A stretch of DNA of 64,000 nucleotides from Actinomadura sp. J1-007 (GTDB lineage Bacteria > Actinomycetota > Actinomycetes > Streptosporangiales > Streptosporangiaceae): contig NZ_WING01000001.1 in assembly GCF_009793335.1 (NCBI RefSeq), forward strand, positions 4,712,001-4,776,000, in the 5' to 3' direction. The position numbers were made by a program, and so were the translations under genes. Of the stretch, positions 26,947 to 34,335 are shown piece after piece (the first letter of the stretch is position 1; every line of letters begins with the position of its first letter). The notes under the pieces were generated by a model, which had not been told where the DNA came from, ran no database searches, and saw only the letters and a list, made by a program, of their open reading frames with translations.

Positions 26947-28023
26947 GGACGAGGCCGGAGGGGCGGTGGACGGTGAGGAAGCCGAACGGGGGGTCGAAGG
27001 TCACTTCGACGCGGCGGGCCCGGTGGGTGGTGGTGGGCGGGGCGCCGCCGGGGGCGGCGGCGATCGCGGTGACGGCCGCGGCCTCGAAGCCGTGGGCGTC
27101 GAAGCGGGCCAGGGCGTTCTGCTTGGCCTGGCCGACGGCGAGGGGCGCGGCGCTGATCCCCGGGAAGTGGCCGCGGGACGGGTCGGTGACGGTCGCGAGG
27201 CCGAAGACGTCCGGAAGGGACAGCAGGTCGTGGGACGACGACACCGTGAACGGCGGAACGGTGAGGAGCAGCGCCGGGGCGGGGAAGGGCGACTCCTCGT
27301 AGCGGACGGTGATGCCGGGGCCGGGCGTTCCCTCGGGCAGGTCGGCGGCCGTGACGGCGGGGTGCCGGTGGTCGAGGGTCCCGATGGCGGCGGTGAGGAC
27401 AGTGCCGGGGACTGGGCGCCGCGGACGAGGTGGAGGTCGATGTCGTCCGTTCCGGCGACGCAGGCCATGGTGACGGCGCCGGTCGGCGCGGCGGCGACGC
27501 AGGCCAGCCCGAGGTGGCCGGTGGAGCGGCGCAGGACGGTGTCGCCGTGGAACGGCTCGAACCACCGCGTGCGGACGGTGAGCGCGTTGGCGAGGACCAG
27601 GCGCGACTCGTCGGTCACCTCGATGGGCAGGGCGGGGATGAGGCCGCCGGTCCGTTCGGACGCCCAGGCGTCGAGGCGGCGCTGGTCCTCGCGCGGGTCG
27701 CCGGTGAGCGTGCCGCGGGTGCGGGCGGGCGGCGTCCAGGACGGGTCGAGCGCGAGGTCGTGCCGCATCCAGAGGGCGAGGGCGGAGCTGATGGCGGGGG
27801 ACGCGTCGAGCAGATCGACCAGCGCCAGGCCCGCGTCGCGGGCGGACGCGGCGTCAAGGCCGACGGCCTTCTCCAGTTCGTCCCGTCCGGGACCGTCGGC
27901 GGCGGAGGCGAGCAGGGCGAGCAGCGGCCACGCGCCGGCCCCCGCGGCCACCGTGGACGACCCGGAGCAGGCCGCGGCCCAGCGGCCGGTCAGGGCGTTG
28001 GCGGCGGCGATGATCGTCTGCAC
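26915..28023 (-). pseudogene. Serpin-like serine protease inhibitor, frameshifted
   Basis: The N-terminal part (28023 to about 27411) has serpin helices and strand s3A-like motifs: IIAAANALTGRWAAAC, GAGAWPLLALLASAADG, SRLVLANALTVRTRWFEPF. The C-terminal part (about 27406 to 26915) is in another frame and holds the breach region: ALARFDAHGFEAAAVTAIA and VTFDPPFGFLTVHRPSGLVL, the usual end of a serpin. One base added to the C4 run (GGGG at 27407-27410 on plus) joins them as GAQSPGTVLTAAIG. The reactive-loop sequence AAAVTAIAAAPGGAPP suggests cleavage by an elastase-like protease. GTG at 28023 is a tentative start. Confidence 0.65.
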
Positions 28024-28033
28024 AGTGGCCAGA

Positions 28034-28350
28034 TCATGCCACTTCGGACGTACGGGGGCGACCGGCCAGCCGCGACGTACGACGTCGAGGATCTCGCGCG
28101 CGACCTCGCGGTCGGGATGGCCCGCGCCGGTGGCCTTCAGGACGTGCTGGGCCACCTCCAGCGCGGCCGACCGGTCGCCGGGATCGCCGGTGCGGCGCTA
28201 GCGGATCAGGTAGGGGTCGAGGCCGTCCTCGCCCTCCCCGGTGTCCGCGAACCGGTTGACCCGGCGCTGGACGGCGGTCGAGCGGTTCCCCGGGATCCAT
28301 CGGCGCCCGCGGTGCCCGTCAAGGCCGCTGACCGTCTGCGGCCGGAAAGG
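28034..28350 (-). pseudogene. Remnant of an unrecognised gene with internal stop
   Basis: Codons on the minus strand from about 28350 to 28200 are almost all G/C-ending and read RWIPGNRSTAVQRRVNRF and ADTGEGEDGLDPYLIR before TAG at 28198-28200. The same frame then continues with equally good codon use through ALEVAQHVLKATGAGH and REVAREILDVVRRGWPV. Adding one C to the C5 run (28054-28058) would end it naturally at TGA 28034-28036. No ATG, GTG or TTG start is visible before a terminator hairpin at 28354. It looks like a 5-prime-truncated, decayed gene. Family unknown. Confidence 0.45.
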
Positions 28351-28353
28351 AGA

Positions 28354-28380
28354 ACGCCCCCGTCCTCAGGACGGGGGCGT
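28354..28380. terminator. Strong hairpin terminator
   Basis: ACGCCCCCGTCC and GGACGGGGGCGT form a perfect 12-bp stem with a TCA loop. It lies 27 bases beyond the stop of the 36-residue minus-strand gene at 28407-28517 and separates it from the decayed gene and serpin downstream. Confidence 0.75.
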
Positions 28381-28406
28381 GAATCGGGTGGGGGACGCGG
28401 CGGGCG

Positions 28407-28517
28407 TCACCGCTTGAGGGCCTTCAGGAGCCGGGCGCGGCGCGCGGCCTTCGCCTCGGCGCGGAACTCCCGTACGCGGTCGTCCACGATGACCTTGCTG
28501 AACTCCGGGCGGATCAT
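28407..28517 (-). CDS. 36-residue basic helical protein of the RAEAKAAR type
   Basis: A very small gene with an excellent ribosome binding site (GAGGAGAAGCAC before the ATG). It encodes MIRPEFSKVIVDDRVREF followed by RAEAKAARRARLLKALKR. Nearly all third bases are G or C. It is predicted to be one amphipathic basic helix. The motif R-x-R-E/D-F/L-RAEAKAAR is shared with the 62-residue protein at 37010-37198, and the upstream 49-nt block is also shared. Function unknown. A strong terminator follows. Small proteins of this look are common in actinomycetes, but I cannot name the family. Confidence 0.7.
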   Translation of the reverse strand: MIRPEFSKVIVDDRVREFRAEAKAARRARLLKALKR

Positions 28518-28551
28518 GTGCTTCTCCTCGAACCCGCCGGGCGGCCACTCC

Positions 28552-28600
28552 GCCCGACATCCTCAAGGTTCGTCCTAAGGCGGTGCCCGGCACATCGGGA
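28552..28600 (-). promoter_or_regulatory. Conserved 49-nt leader block, copy A
   Basis: Read on the minus strand this block begins TCCCGATGT, has GCCTTAG and ACGAACCT in the middle, and ends ATGTCGGGC. It aligns without gaps to 36929-36977 with about 38 of 49 identities by eye. It ends 34 bases before the start codon of the 36-residue gene; the other copy ends 32 bases before its gene. The ends (CCCGA and TCGGG) can pair, so a structured leader or a regulator site is possible. AGATAAGG just upstream could be the -10. Confidence 0.6.
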
Positions 28601-28992
28601 CTACGCCTTATCTCAGGGTCCTAGGACGCCTTAGACGCCGCCTAGGACGGCTTAGGGCGGCTTAGGCGCGAAAAATGAATTGACGTGCCCCGGTGGCCTC
28701 ACTAATCTGCACGGCATGTCCGACCCTGAGGCGTCCAGACTCTGAGCCACGCCCGTCCGGCAGTATCCCGCCGGACCTTTCCGGCGTTCCCGCCCGCCCG
28801 TACGCCGGGCGCTCACGTGCTCACTCATCTGACTGCGTTCCGCCATCAACGATTAACGGCGGAGTCGCGGAGTTCTGTCATGCCATTCATTTTCAGCGGC
28901 TCGGACAATGCCGCCCTGAGCCTGCGCCCTGAAATCGGGCCCGATCCTCCCTGCCTCGCCGTTTCCGCATCCGAACGACGAGAAGGGAAGAC
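28601..28992. other. Intergenic region with CTTAG repeats and the bL32 promoter
   Basis: The left part (28615-28670) holds tandem near-repeats built on CCTAGGACGCCTTAG and CGGCTTAGG, upstream of leader block A and probably regulatory for the minus-strand small gene. 28670-28690 is an AT-rich patch. The rest leads to the bL32 gene. A nine-codon open frame (MSDPEASRL) at about 28714 has no visible support. TGCCATTCATTTTCA at 28881-28895 has one perfect half of a Zur-like box. I see no other gene. Confidence 0.4.
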
Positions 28993-29184
28993 ATGGCCGC
29001 CTCAGGATTCAGGAAGAAATCCCGCGCGAACACCCGTTCGCGCCGCGCCCAGTGGAAGGCCCCGATGCCCCGACTGGGGCGCTGCTCCAACCCGGCCTGC
29101 GGCGAGCTGAAGCCGCAGCACGCGGCCTGCCCGTCCTGCGGCCACTACAAGGGCCGCCAGGCACTCCGCCCGTCCAAGCCCTGA
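28993..29184 (+). CDS. rpmF: 50S ribosomal protein bL32, divergent form
   Basis: A 63-residue bL32. The basic N-terminus RKKSRANTRSRRAQWKAP matches the family core S-R/A-x-T-R-x-R-R-x-Q-W-K. Four cysteines (C31, C36, C46, C49) form a zinc site, but the first pair is spaced C-x4-C (CSNPAC) and not C-x2-C, and the usual MAVPKRK start is replaced by MAASGFRKK. The tail is longer (ALRPSKP). It stands alone in an accessory region, so it may be a second, specialised copy. ATG at 28993 with GAAGGGA upstream. Confidence 0.85.
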   Translation: MAASGFRKKSRANTRSRRAQWKAPMPRLGRCSNPACGELKPQHAACPSCGHYKGRQALRPSKP

Positions 29185-29191
29185 CACGCCT

Positions 29192-29223
29192 CCGGGCCCG
29201 CCGCGAGTGCGCGGCGGGCCCGG
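29192..29223 (+). terminator. Hairpin terminator after bL32
   Basis: CCGGGCCCGCCGCG and CGCGGCGGGCCCGG form a perfect 14-bp stem with an AGTG loop, starting seven bases after the bL32 stop. AATTCC follows. Confidence 0.75.
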
Positions 29224-29321
29224 AATTCCGTGAAGCGGGCGCCGCCTTCGACGGCCCGGCCGTACGGCGATACCGGAACGGGCCGTCACCGCGGGCCCGC
29301 CTTCTGCGGCGGCGCTCGCGT

Positions 29322-29477
29322 TCAGAATCGGGTGCTCGTGTCCTCGCACATGATCGTGTAGTCACCGCCGCAGTGGGTGCAGATCGCCGGTACGTGAGCG
29401 GCCGGCAGGCCGGGGACCGCGGCGAGCGCGGCGAGGTCGATGGGACCGCAGTCGCGGGGCTGGATGTGAACGGCCAT
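29322..29477 (-). CDS. 51-residue cysteine-containing small protein
   Basis: A small gene with a clear ribosome binding site (AAGGAGACATC before the ATG). It encodes MAVHIQPRDCGPIDLAALAA, VPGLPAAHVPAICTHCGG and DYTIMCEDTSTRF. Third codon bases are nearly all G or C. Cysteines are at 10, 33, 36 and 44. The CTHC knuckle plus two more could bind a metal. Alternatively the Cys, Thr and Ser-rich C-terminus after a leader-like DLAALA segment could be a modified-peptide core, but no modifying enzyme is encoded nearby. I do not recognise the family. It lies between bL32 (convergent) and a 326-base gap. Confidence 0.6.
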   Translation of the reverse strand: MAVHIQPRDCGPIDLAALAAVPGLPAAHVPAICTHCGGDYTIMCEDTSTRF

Positions 29478-29803
29478 GATGTCTCCTTGATCGCTCCTGA
29501 TGATGTTCCGCCAGCCGTTCCGGTGACCGAACGGCCCGGCAGCAGCATCAGACCATCACCCTCCGTGACTGGATAAGAAGGGGCGGAGTGACCTCCGCCT
29601 CCCCGGCCGGCCACGCCTGGCCTCCCGCCGTGTCGACGCCCCCACCGGCAGACCGAACTCCCCGCCGCTGACGCGGATACGACGAACGGGCCCCGCCTCT
29701 CCGGGGAACGGAGACTCCTGGTCTCACGACCCGGGACGGCGGGCGGTGTCAGCGACAGCCCCCGAGGACCGCGCCGCCGCGTCCACCACGAAGAGGGCAT
29801 CTC
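29478..29803. other. Intergenic region upstream of two divergent small genes
   Basis: It contains the control region of the 51-residue gene. GCCGTTC (29514-29520) and GAACGGC (29529-29535), extended inwards by CGGT/ACCG with one bulged base, form an inverted repeat about 37 bases upstream of that gene's ATG, a candidate operator or leader hairpin. On the right, CACGAAGAGGGC precedes the ATG at 29804. No convincing gene is seen in the middle. Confidence 0.35.
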
Positions 29804-30105
29804 ATGAACAACCCCTGGCGCGAGGCGTTCCTCGGACCCGCGTCGGAAATGGGACGGCTGCTCTCGCTCGGCGAGAGCCTCTCCAGGCTCGGGTGGGAGA
29901 TCAACACGCGCGTCGGTACGACCCTGACCCGCACATGCTCACCGTGCGCGCGAAGGGGGCGGAGGTGCCCACACCGCTCAGTCGCGCCGCTTGGCCTTCG
30001 CGATCTGATCGACGCGCGCGGTCGTCATGCCCAGCTCCTCGCCGACTTCGCGCAGCGTGCGGGACTTGCGCAGCTCGATCACGTCGTCCTGGCGGATCTC
30101 CTTGA
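29804..30105 (+). pseudogene. Possible small gene with uncertain reading frame
   Basis: An ATG at 29804 with GAAGAGGG upstream opens MNNPWREAFLGPASEMGRLL and SLGESLSRLGWEINTRV, a plausible helical start. The same frame then turns basic and cysteine-rich without codon bias. One base added at GG 29915-29916 would instead continue as GYDPDPHMLTVRAKGAEVPT, which looks more natural, but the frame then runs antisense into the HTH gene at 29978-30223 up to 30105. The true end is unclear. Weak support; reported because the start region is good. Confidence 0.3.
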
Positions 30106-30223
30106 TCTGCTGCTGAACTTCGGCCAGGGCGTGCAGGAGGTCGGTGGCGGCGCGGGCGCGTTCGGCGTGGCCGTCGATGGCGGTCAGGTCGGTGATGAGC
30201 CGGTCGAGGCTGCTGGTGTCCAC
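29978..30223 (-). CDS. Small helix-turn-helix protein (sigma-region-4-like)
   Basis: An 81-residue protein: an N-terminal helical part (SSLDRLITDLTAIDGHAERA), a coiled segment (HALAEVQQQIKEIRQDDV), and a C-terminal helix-turn-helix, RTLREVGEELGMTTARVDQI followed by AKAKRR. The HTH resembles region 4 of sigma factors and small actinomycete DNA-binding proteins that use this fold. Its targets are unknown. GTG start at 30223. It converges with, and probably overlaps, the uncertain gene starting at 29804. Confidence 0.75.
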   Translation of the reverse strand: MDTSSLDRLITDLTAIDGHAERARAATDLLHALAEVQQQIKEIRQDDVIELRKSRTLREVGEELGMTTARVDQIAKAKRRD

Positions 30224-30291
30224 AGCGGGAGAAACGCGTGAAAGACAAGATGGGTGCCCGCGAGGTGGTGTCCCCGATGGCGGTGATCGCG

Positions 30292-30327
30292 ACAGCCCCC
30301 GCTCTCCTGGAGGGGAGCGGGGGCTGT
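30292..30327. terminator. Strong hairpin terminator
   Basis: ACAGCCCCCGCTC and GAGCGGGGGCTGT are perfect 13-base arms around a 10-base loop. On the plus side it is followed by GTGCTTTGTTG. It lies 84 bases beyond the stop of the minus-strand secreted-protein gene at 30411. Confidence 0.7.
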
Positions 30328-30410
30328 GTGCTTTGTTGCGGGATTGTGGGGCTATCTCGTTGTTCCGGCGATGTTCAGTGCCGGTGTGGGCTTGTGGTGC
30401 GGCGTCAGAT

Positions 30411-30707
30411 CTAATGGTGCAGCACCCACAGATCCCATCCCTCTTGGTCCTTGCGTTCCACGCATTGCGCGGACTCGTCGTAGTGACTTTCTATGTAGCC
30501 CTTTTCCATCCTGCAGATGCGTTCGCCGTCTGGTCCGAGTTCACCTCCGAGGCATGTCCATGCGGCGTGCGGTGAGTCACTGTTGCACGGGATGATGTGG
30601 TCGTCTTGGGCCTGGTTCGGTGAGTGCGTGTCGGCGGAGGCCGGTACGGCGGTGAGGGCGAGGGCGCCGGCGGTGAGCGCTGCACGGAGCCACAAAGTAA
30701 CGCGCAT
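30411..30707 (-). CDS. Small secreted cysteine-containing protein
   Basis: A 98-residue protein with a classic signal peptide (MRVTLWLRAALTAGALALTA, cleavage after VPASA). The mature 73 residues include QDDHIIPCNSDSPHAAWTC, GERICRMEKGYIESHYD and SAQCVERKDQEGWDLWVLHH, with four cysteines that could form two disulphides. Codon use is less GC-biased than its neighbours (many A/T third bases), suggesting acquisition by transfer or relaxed selection. Family not recognised. ATG at 30707. Confidence 0.7.
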   Translation of the reverse strand: MRVTLWLRAALTAGALALTAVPASADTHSPNQAQDDHIIPCNSDSPHAAWTCLGGELGPDGERICRMEKGYIESHYDESAQCVERKDQEGWDLWVLHH

Positions 30708-31063
30708 GAGAACCTCTCTTGTCGGATCACGGAAGAACGGACCGTCACGGACGGTGACGTACGGTCATCAAAACACTTCACAGAGTGACCGGACAGGAGG
30801 GGGTGGGGTGAGTTCGTGGTCGCTGGGAGGACACCAGAGTCTCGCGACTCTTGGAGTGGAATGCACTGGGACCCGAGAACGCCGAGCTCAGCTCCATGGA
30901 ATGGCGAAATACCCCGCCCTCGATAGAAAGGGAAGGGACGTTGATTCCGAACAGGAGTTCAGGTCATGTGGTCGGCCGATAGGCCAGGGCCTGCCGGGTC
31001 TTCCAGACGAGGTACGGCCACTTCATCCACGACGCGGCGGACCGCTGTAGACGCGTTCCCGGA
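30708..31063. other. Low-GC intergenic stretch with a coding-like remnant
   Basis: 30708-30960 is less GC-rich than its surroundings and shows no convincing gene. At 30964-31063 on the minus strand a frame with strong G/C third-base bias reads APGTRLQRSAASWMKWPYLV and then WKTRQALAYRPTT before TGA (30964-30966). It has no upstream start other than an internal ATG at 31026, which would give only 20 residues. It looks like the C-terminal end of a lost gene. I cannot name it. Confidence 0.35.
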
Positions 31064-31064
31064 G

Positions 31065-31106
31065 CCGTCTGAGGGCACCCAGCGTGCTGAAGGCGCCCTC
31101 AGACGG
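31065..31106 (-). terminator. Hairpin terminator after aldehyde dehydrogenase
   Basis: CCGTCTGAGGGC and GCCCTCAGACGG are perfect 12-base arms with an 18-base loop, 17 bases beyond the stop of the minus-strand aldehyde dehydrogenase gene. Confidence 0.65.
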
Positions 31107-31123
31107 GGAGTTCCGGGGCGGGG

Positions 31124-32622
31124 TCAGCGCTTGTAGCGTTTGCCGTGGATGAGGTTGATCATGCCGAGGACGCGGGCCATCTCCTTCTCGGTGCGGTCGA
31201 AGGAGGTGAGGTTCATGGTCGCGAAGCGCTGGCGGGTGATCGCCTTCGGGCGGGCGAACTCGCGCAGGCCGTCGGGCCGTGGATGCGGCCGAAGCCCGAC
31301 TCGCCGACGCCGCCGAACGGCAGGGCCGCGACCTGGGCGAACGCGGCGAACGCGTTGATCGAGGTCATGCCGGAGCGCATCCGGCGGGCGGCCTCCATCG
31401 CGCGGGAGCGGCTGCCCGAGAAGATCGAGCCGGCCAGGCCGTAGCTGGACTGGTTGGCCTTCTCGACGGCCTCGTCGAGCGACTTGACGCGGTGCACGGT
31501 GATGGTCGGGCCGAACGTCTCCTCGCGCACGGCGGACGAGTCGTCCGGCACGTCGGTGAGGACGACGGGCTCCACGTACGGCTTGCGGACGGAGTCGGGG
31601 CCGCCGACGACGGCCTTGCCGCCCTTGTCGAGGGCGTCCTTGATGTGCCGTTCGATGATGTCGAGCTGGGACGGCATCGTGATCGGCCCGTACGCGGCCT
31701 CGCGGTCGAAGCCGGGGCGCAGGTCGCCGGCCTTCGCGGTGAGCTTGCCGAGGAACGCGTCGTAGGCGTCGTCCACGACGTAGATGCGCTCGACGCCGAT
31801 GCAGGTCTGGCCGGCGTTCGACATCGCGCCCCACAGGGCGGCGTCGGCGGCGGCGTCGAGGTCGGCGCCCGAGTCGACGATGCAGGCGTCCTTGCCGCCG
31901 CACTCGGCGACGATCGGGGTGAGGTTCTCGGCGCAGGCGGCCATGACGCGCTTGGCGGTACGGGTCGAGCCGGTGAAGGCGATCTTGTCGACGCCGGGGG
32001 ACGAGGCGAGCGCGGCGCCGGTCGGGCCGAGGCCGGTGACGGTCTGGAGGACGGGGTGCTCGGGGATGACGCCCGCGAACAGCTCGGCGAGGAAGACGCC
32101 GACGCCCGGGGTGAACTCCGAGGGCTTGAACACCACGGTGTTGCCGGCGGCGAGCGCGTACGCGATCGAGCCCATCGGCGTGAAGATCGGGTAGTTCCAG
32201 GGGCCGATCACGCCGACGACGCCGAGCGGCTGGTACTCCAGCACGCACTTCTGGTTGATCGCCATCAGGCCCGGGAAGACGCCGCGGGGGCCGAGGACCT
32301 TGTCGGCGTTGCGCGCGGCCCAGTCGAGATGGGTGATCGCCATGATCGTTTCGAGCTGGGCGTCCTGGACCGGCTTGCCGGTCTCCTGGTGGATCAGCTC
32401 GGCCATCCGGTTGAGGTTGCGGGCGAGCGCGCCCTTGGCGTTGAGCAGGCGCAGGCGGCGCTCGCGCCGGCCGAGCGCCCGCCACCACCCGGCGGCCTCG
32501 CGCGCCCGTCCGATGGCCGCGGCGACCGCCTCGGCGCCGAGCACGGGGTGCTCGGCGACGACCTCGCCGGTGGCCGGGTTCAGGGACTCGAACGTCTCGG
32601 TGCTCTCCGTGGCCACGGACAT
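31124..32622 (-). pseudogene. NAD(P)-dependent aldehyde dehydrogenase, frameshifted near the end
   Basis: Residues 1-440 are intact: N143 in GPWNYPIF, the FTGST nucleotide loop, general base E240 (VAECGG), nucleophile C274 (NAGQTCIGVERI) and the late AALPFGGVGESGFGRIHG. The frame breaks there. Adding one base at the run 31274-31276 restores DGLREFARPKAITRQRF and continues to a stop at 31124, ending HGKRYKR. The full-length protein is about 500 residues, normal for the family. It oxidises an aldehyde to the acid; substrate unknown. ATG at 32622 with GGGAGG upstream. Because all catalytic residues are present, a sequencing lesion is as likely as true inactivation. Confidence 0.8.
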
Positions 32623-32764
32623 GGGGAACCTCCCGGGAGGACCTCGTAAGTGATTGCTTGCACCTGGGTACCGAGTAGTAAATCACCTTAAGCCCGGAGG
32701 CCGTCCACAGGCCGGGGGACGAGGATCGCGGCGCCGAGGACCGCGCCGCGACCGAAGTCGCCGG

Positions 32765-33547
32765 TCAGTTCCAGAAGCGGAAGATGCTGAACCCGAACGA
32801 GATGGACGAGCGCGAGACGCCGAGCGCGCTCGTGACGTTGTGCACGATGTCGAAGAACTCGCGGTTGACCGGGCCGACCCACAGCAGCGCGAGGAGCAGC
32901 AGGAAGATGTAGCCGCCGTAGGCGTTGGCCTGCTCCACCCAGCGGCGCGGCAGGTACGGCTCGATGATCCCGAAGCCGTCCAGGCCCGGGATCGGCAGCA
33001 GGTTGAGCAGCGCCGCGGTGACCTGGAGGTAGGTCAGGAACGCGACCGCGAACCAGAACGTGCCGTGGTCGGCGGACGCGAAGTTCTTGAAGATCACCGC
33101 GAGCATCACCGCGAACAGCGCGTTCGACAGCGGCCCGGCGAGCGAGATCAGGCTGTGCTTGATCCGGCCGTGCACGGCGTGCCGGTCGATCCAGACCGCG
33201 CCGCCCGGCAGGCCGATCCCGCCGAGCAGGATGAACAGCACCGGGATCGCGAAGCTCAGCGTCACGTCGGCGTACTTGGCGGGGTTGAGGGTGAGGTAGC
33301 CGCGGGTCGCGACGCTGTGGTCGCCCGACCGGTACGCCAGGTAGGCGTGCCCGAACTCGTGCAGGCACAGCGACAGCACCCACGCCGCGACGACGAAGCC
33401 GAACACCGAGATCCGGGCGGCCTTGTCGGTCGTCATCCCGTACCGCCAGGCCAGCAGCCCGCACAGGACGGTCACCGCCACGATCACCAGGAACACCGGG
33501 CTCGGCTGGACCGCCGAGCGCCCCTGGTTCCCGTGCAGCGTCCTCAT
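32765..33547 (-). CDS. Site-2 protease family membrane metalloprotease (M50)
   Basis: A 260-residue polytopic protein. The zinc motif HEFGH (about 63-67) lies in a membrane helix (LSLCLHEFGHAYLAY), and the second metal ligand is in NLLPIPGLDGFG. About six hydrophobic segments; there is no PDZ domain, so it belongs to the minimal group of intramembrane proteases. It cleaves membrane-embedded substrates such as anti-sigma factors. The start is ATG at 33547, preceded by GTG and AGAGGGG. It is followed by a TetR gene on the same strand. Confidence 0.9.
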   Translation of the reverse strand: MRTLHGNQGRSAVQPSPVFLVIVAVTVLCGLLAWRYGMTTDKAARISVFGFVVAAWVLSLCLHEFGHAYLAYRSGDHSVATRGYLTLNPAKYADVTLSFAIPVLFILLGGIGLPGGAVWIDRHAVHGRIKHSLISLAGPLSNALFAVMLAVIFKNFASADHGTFWFAVAFLTYLQVTAALLNLLPIPGLDGFGIIEPYLPRRWVEQANAYGGYIFLLLLALLWVGPVNREFFDIVHNVTSALGVSRSSISFGFSIFRFWN

Positions 33548-33700
33548 CACGGCCCCTCTCCGTGCGCGGCGCGCGCCGCGCCGCCCTCCGCCGGTGAGGT
33601 CCTGCCGTCCCGCCCGGCCTTTGCCTGCCCCAGAAGCTACCGCCTCCCGCGTAGCGCCCGCGTCAAGGGCCCGGATCGCGGGCCCCGGCCGGCGGCCCGG

Positions 33701-34285
33701 TCACGGGCCGGTGATCACCGGGACGACGTAGGTCCGCAGGAACCGGCGCAGCCCCTCGTCGTCGCGGTCGCGGTCCATCACGATCAGCGAGGTGATGATC
33801 CGGAACAGGAACTCGACCGTCCCCTCGACCTCGATGTCGGCCCGCAGCCGGCGCTGCCGCTGCGCCTGCTCGAAGTAGGGGCGGACGTAGTCGCAGCACT
33901 GGGCGAGGACGTGCTCGGCCGACCCCGCGACCGCGGCCTGCATGTGCCCCGCCGCCTCCGGGACCAGGAACCGCGCGACCGCCGGCTCGGCCCGGACGAA
34001 CCTGACCGCGTCGAGGGTGCCCTCGACGATCGCCTCCGGCACCGACCGCTCGCGCCGCAGCCGCGCCGCCAGCCGGTCGAGGAACCGGTGCAGGTCGCGC
34101 AGGATGACGGCGAGGATCAGCTCGTCCCGGCCGCCGGTCACGCTGCGGTAGACGGTCGCGCGCGACAGCCCGGCCGCGGCGGCGATGTCCTCCACGGTGG
34201 TCTTGGCGACGCCGAAGCGCGCGAAGCACTCCTCCGCCGCGTCGATGATCCGCTCGCGGGTCGTGTCGGTGGTCGCCGGGGGCAT
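33701..34285 (-). CDS. TetR-family transcriptional regulator
   Basis: A 194-residue regulator. The N-terminal HTH covers about 10-55: RERIIDAAEECFARFGVAKT, TVEDIAAAAGLSRATVYRSV. The C-terminal ligand-binding helices include PEAIVEGTLDAVRFVRAEP and a cysteine pair (AQCCDYV). It usually represses a neighbouring gene in response to a small molecule. The ligand and targets cannot be read from the sequence. ATG at 34285. Confidence 0.92.
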   Translation of the reverse strand: MPPATTDTTRERIIDAAEECFARFGVAKTTVEDIAAAAGLSRATVYRSVTGGRDELILAVILRDLHRFLDRLAARLRRERSVPEAIVEGTLDAVRFVRAEPAVARFLVPEAAGHMQAAVAGSAEHVLAQCCDYVRPYFEQAQRQRRLRADIEVEGTVEFLFRIITSLIVMDRDRDDEGLRRFLRTYVVPVITGP

Positions 34286-34335
34286 GGGTGCAGATTACCG
34301 GCCCCGCGAAACCCCGCCACCGCGCCGCGGGACGG

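Noticed and set aside
28714..28743. Nine-codon open frame MSDPEASRL as a leader peptide for bL32
   Set aside because: No ribosome site, no attenuator-like hairpin pair after it, and it is 250 bases from the bL32 start.
29322..29477. Calling the 51-residue protein a lanthipeptide precursor
   Set aside because: The Cys/Thr/Ser-rich end is suggestive, but no LanM, LanB, LanC or other modifying enzyme lies within several kilobases, and a CxxC metal knuckle explains the cysteines as well.
32640..32680. Operator upstream of the aldehyde dehydrogenase gene (GTGATTGCTTGCAC)
   Set aside because: The two halves are not symmetrical enough to be called a palindrome, and no adjacent regulator points to it.
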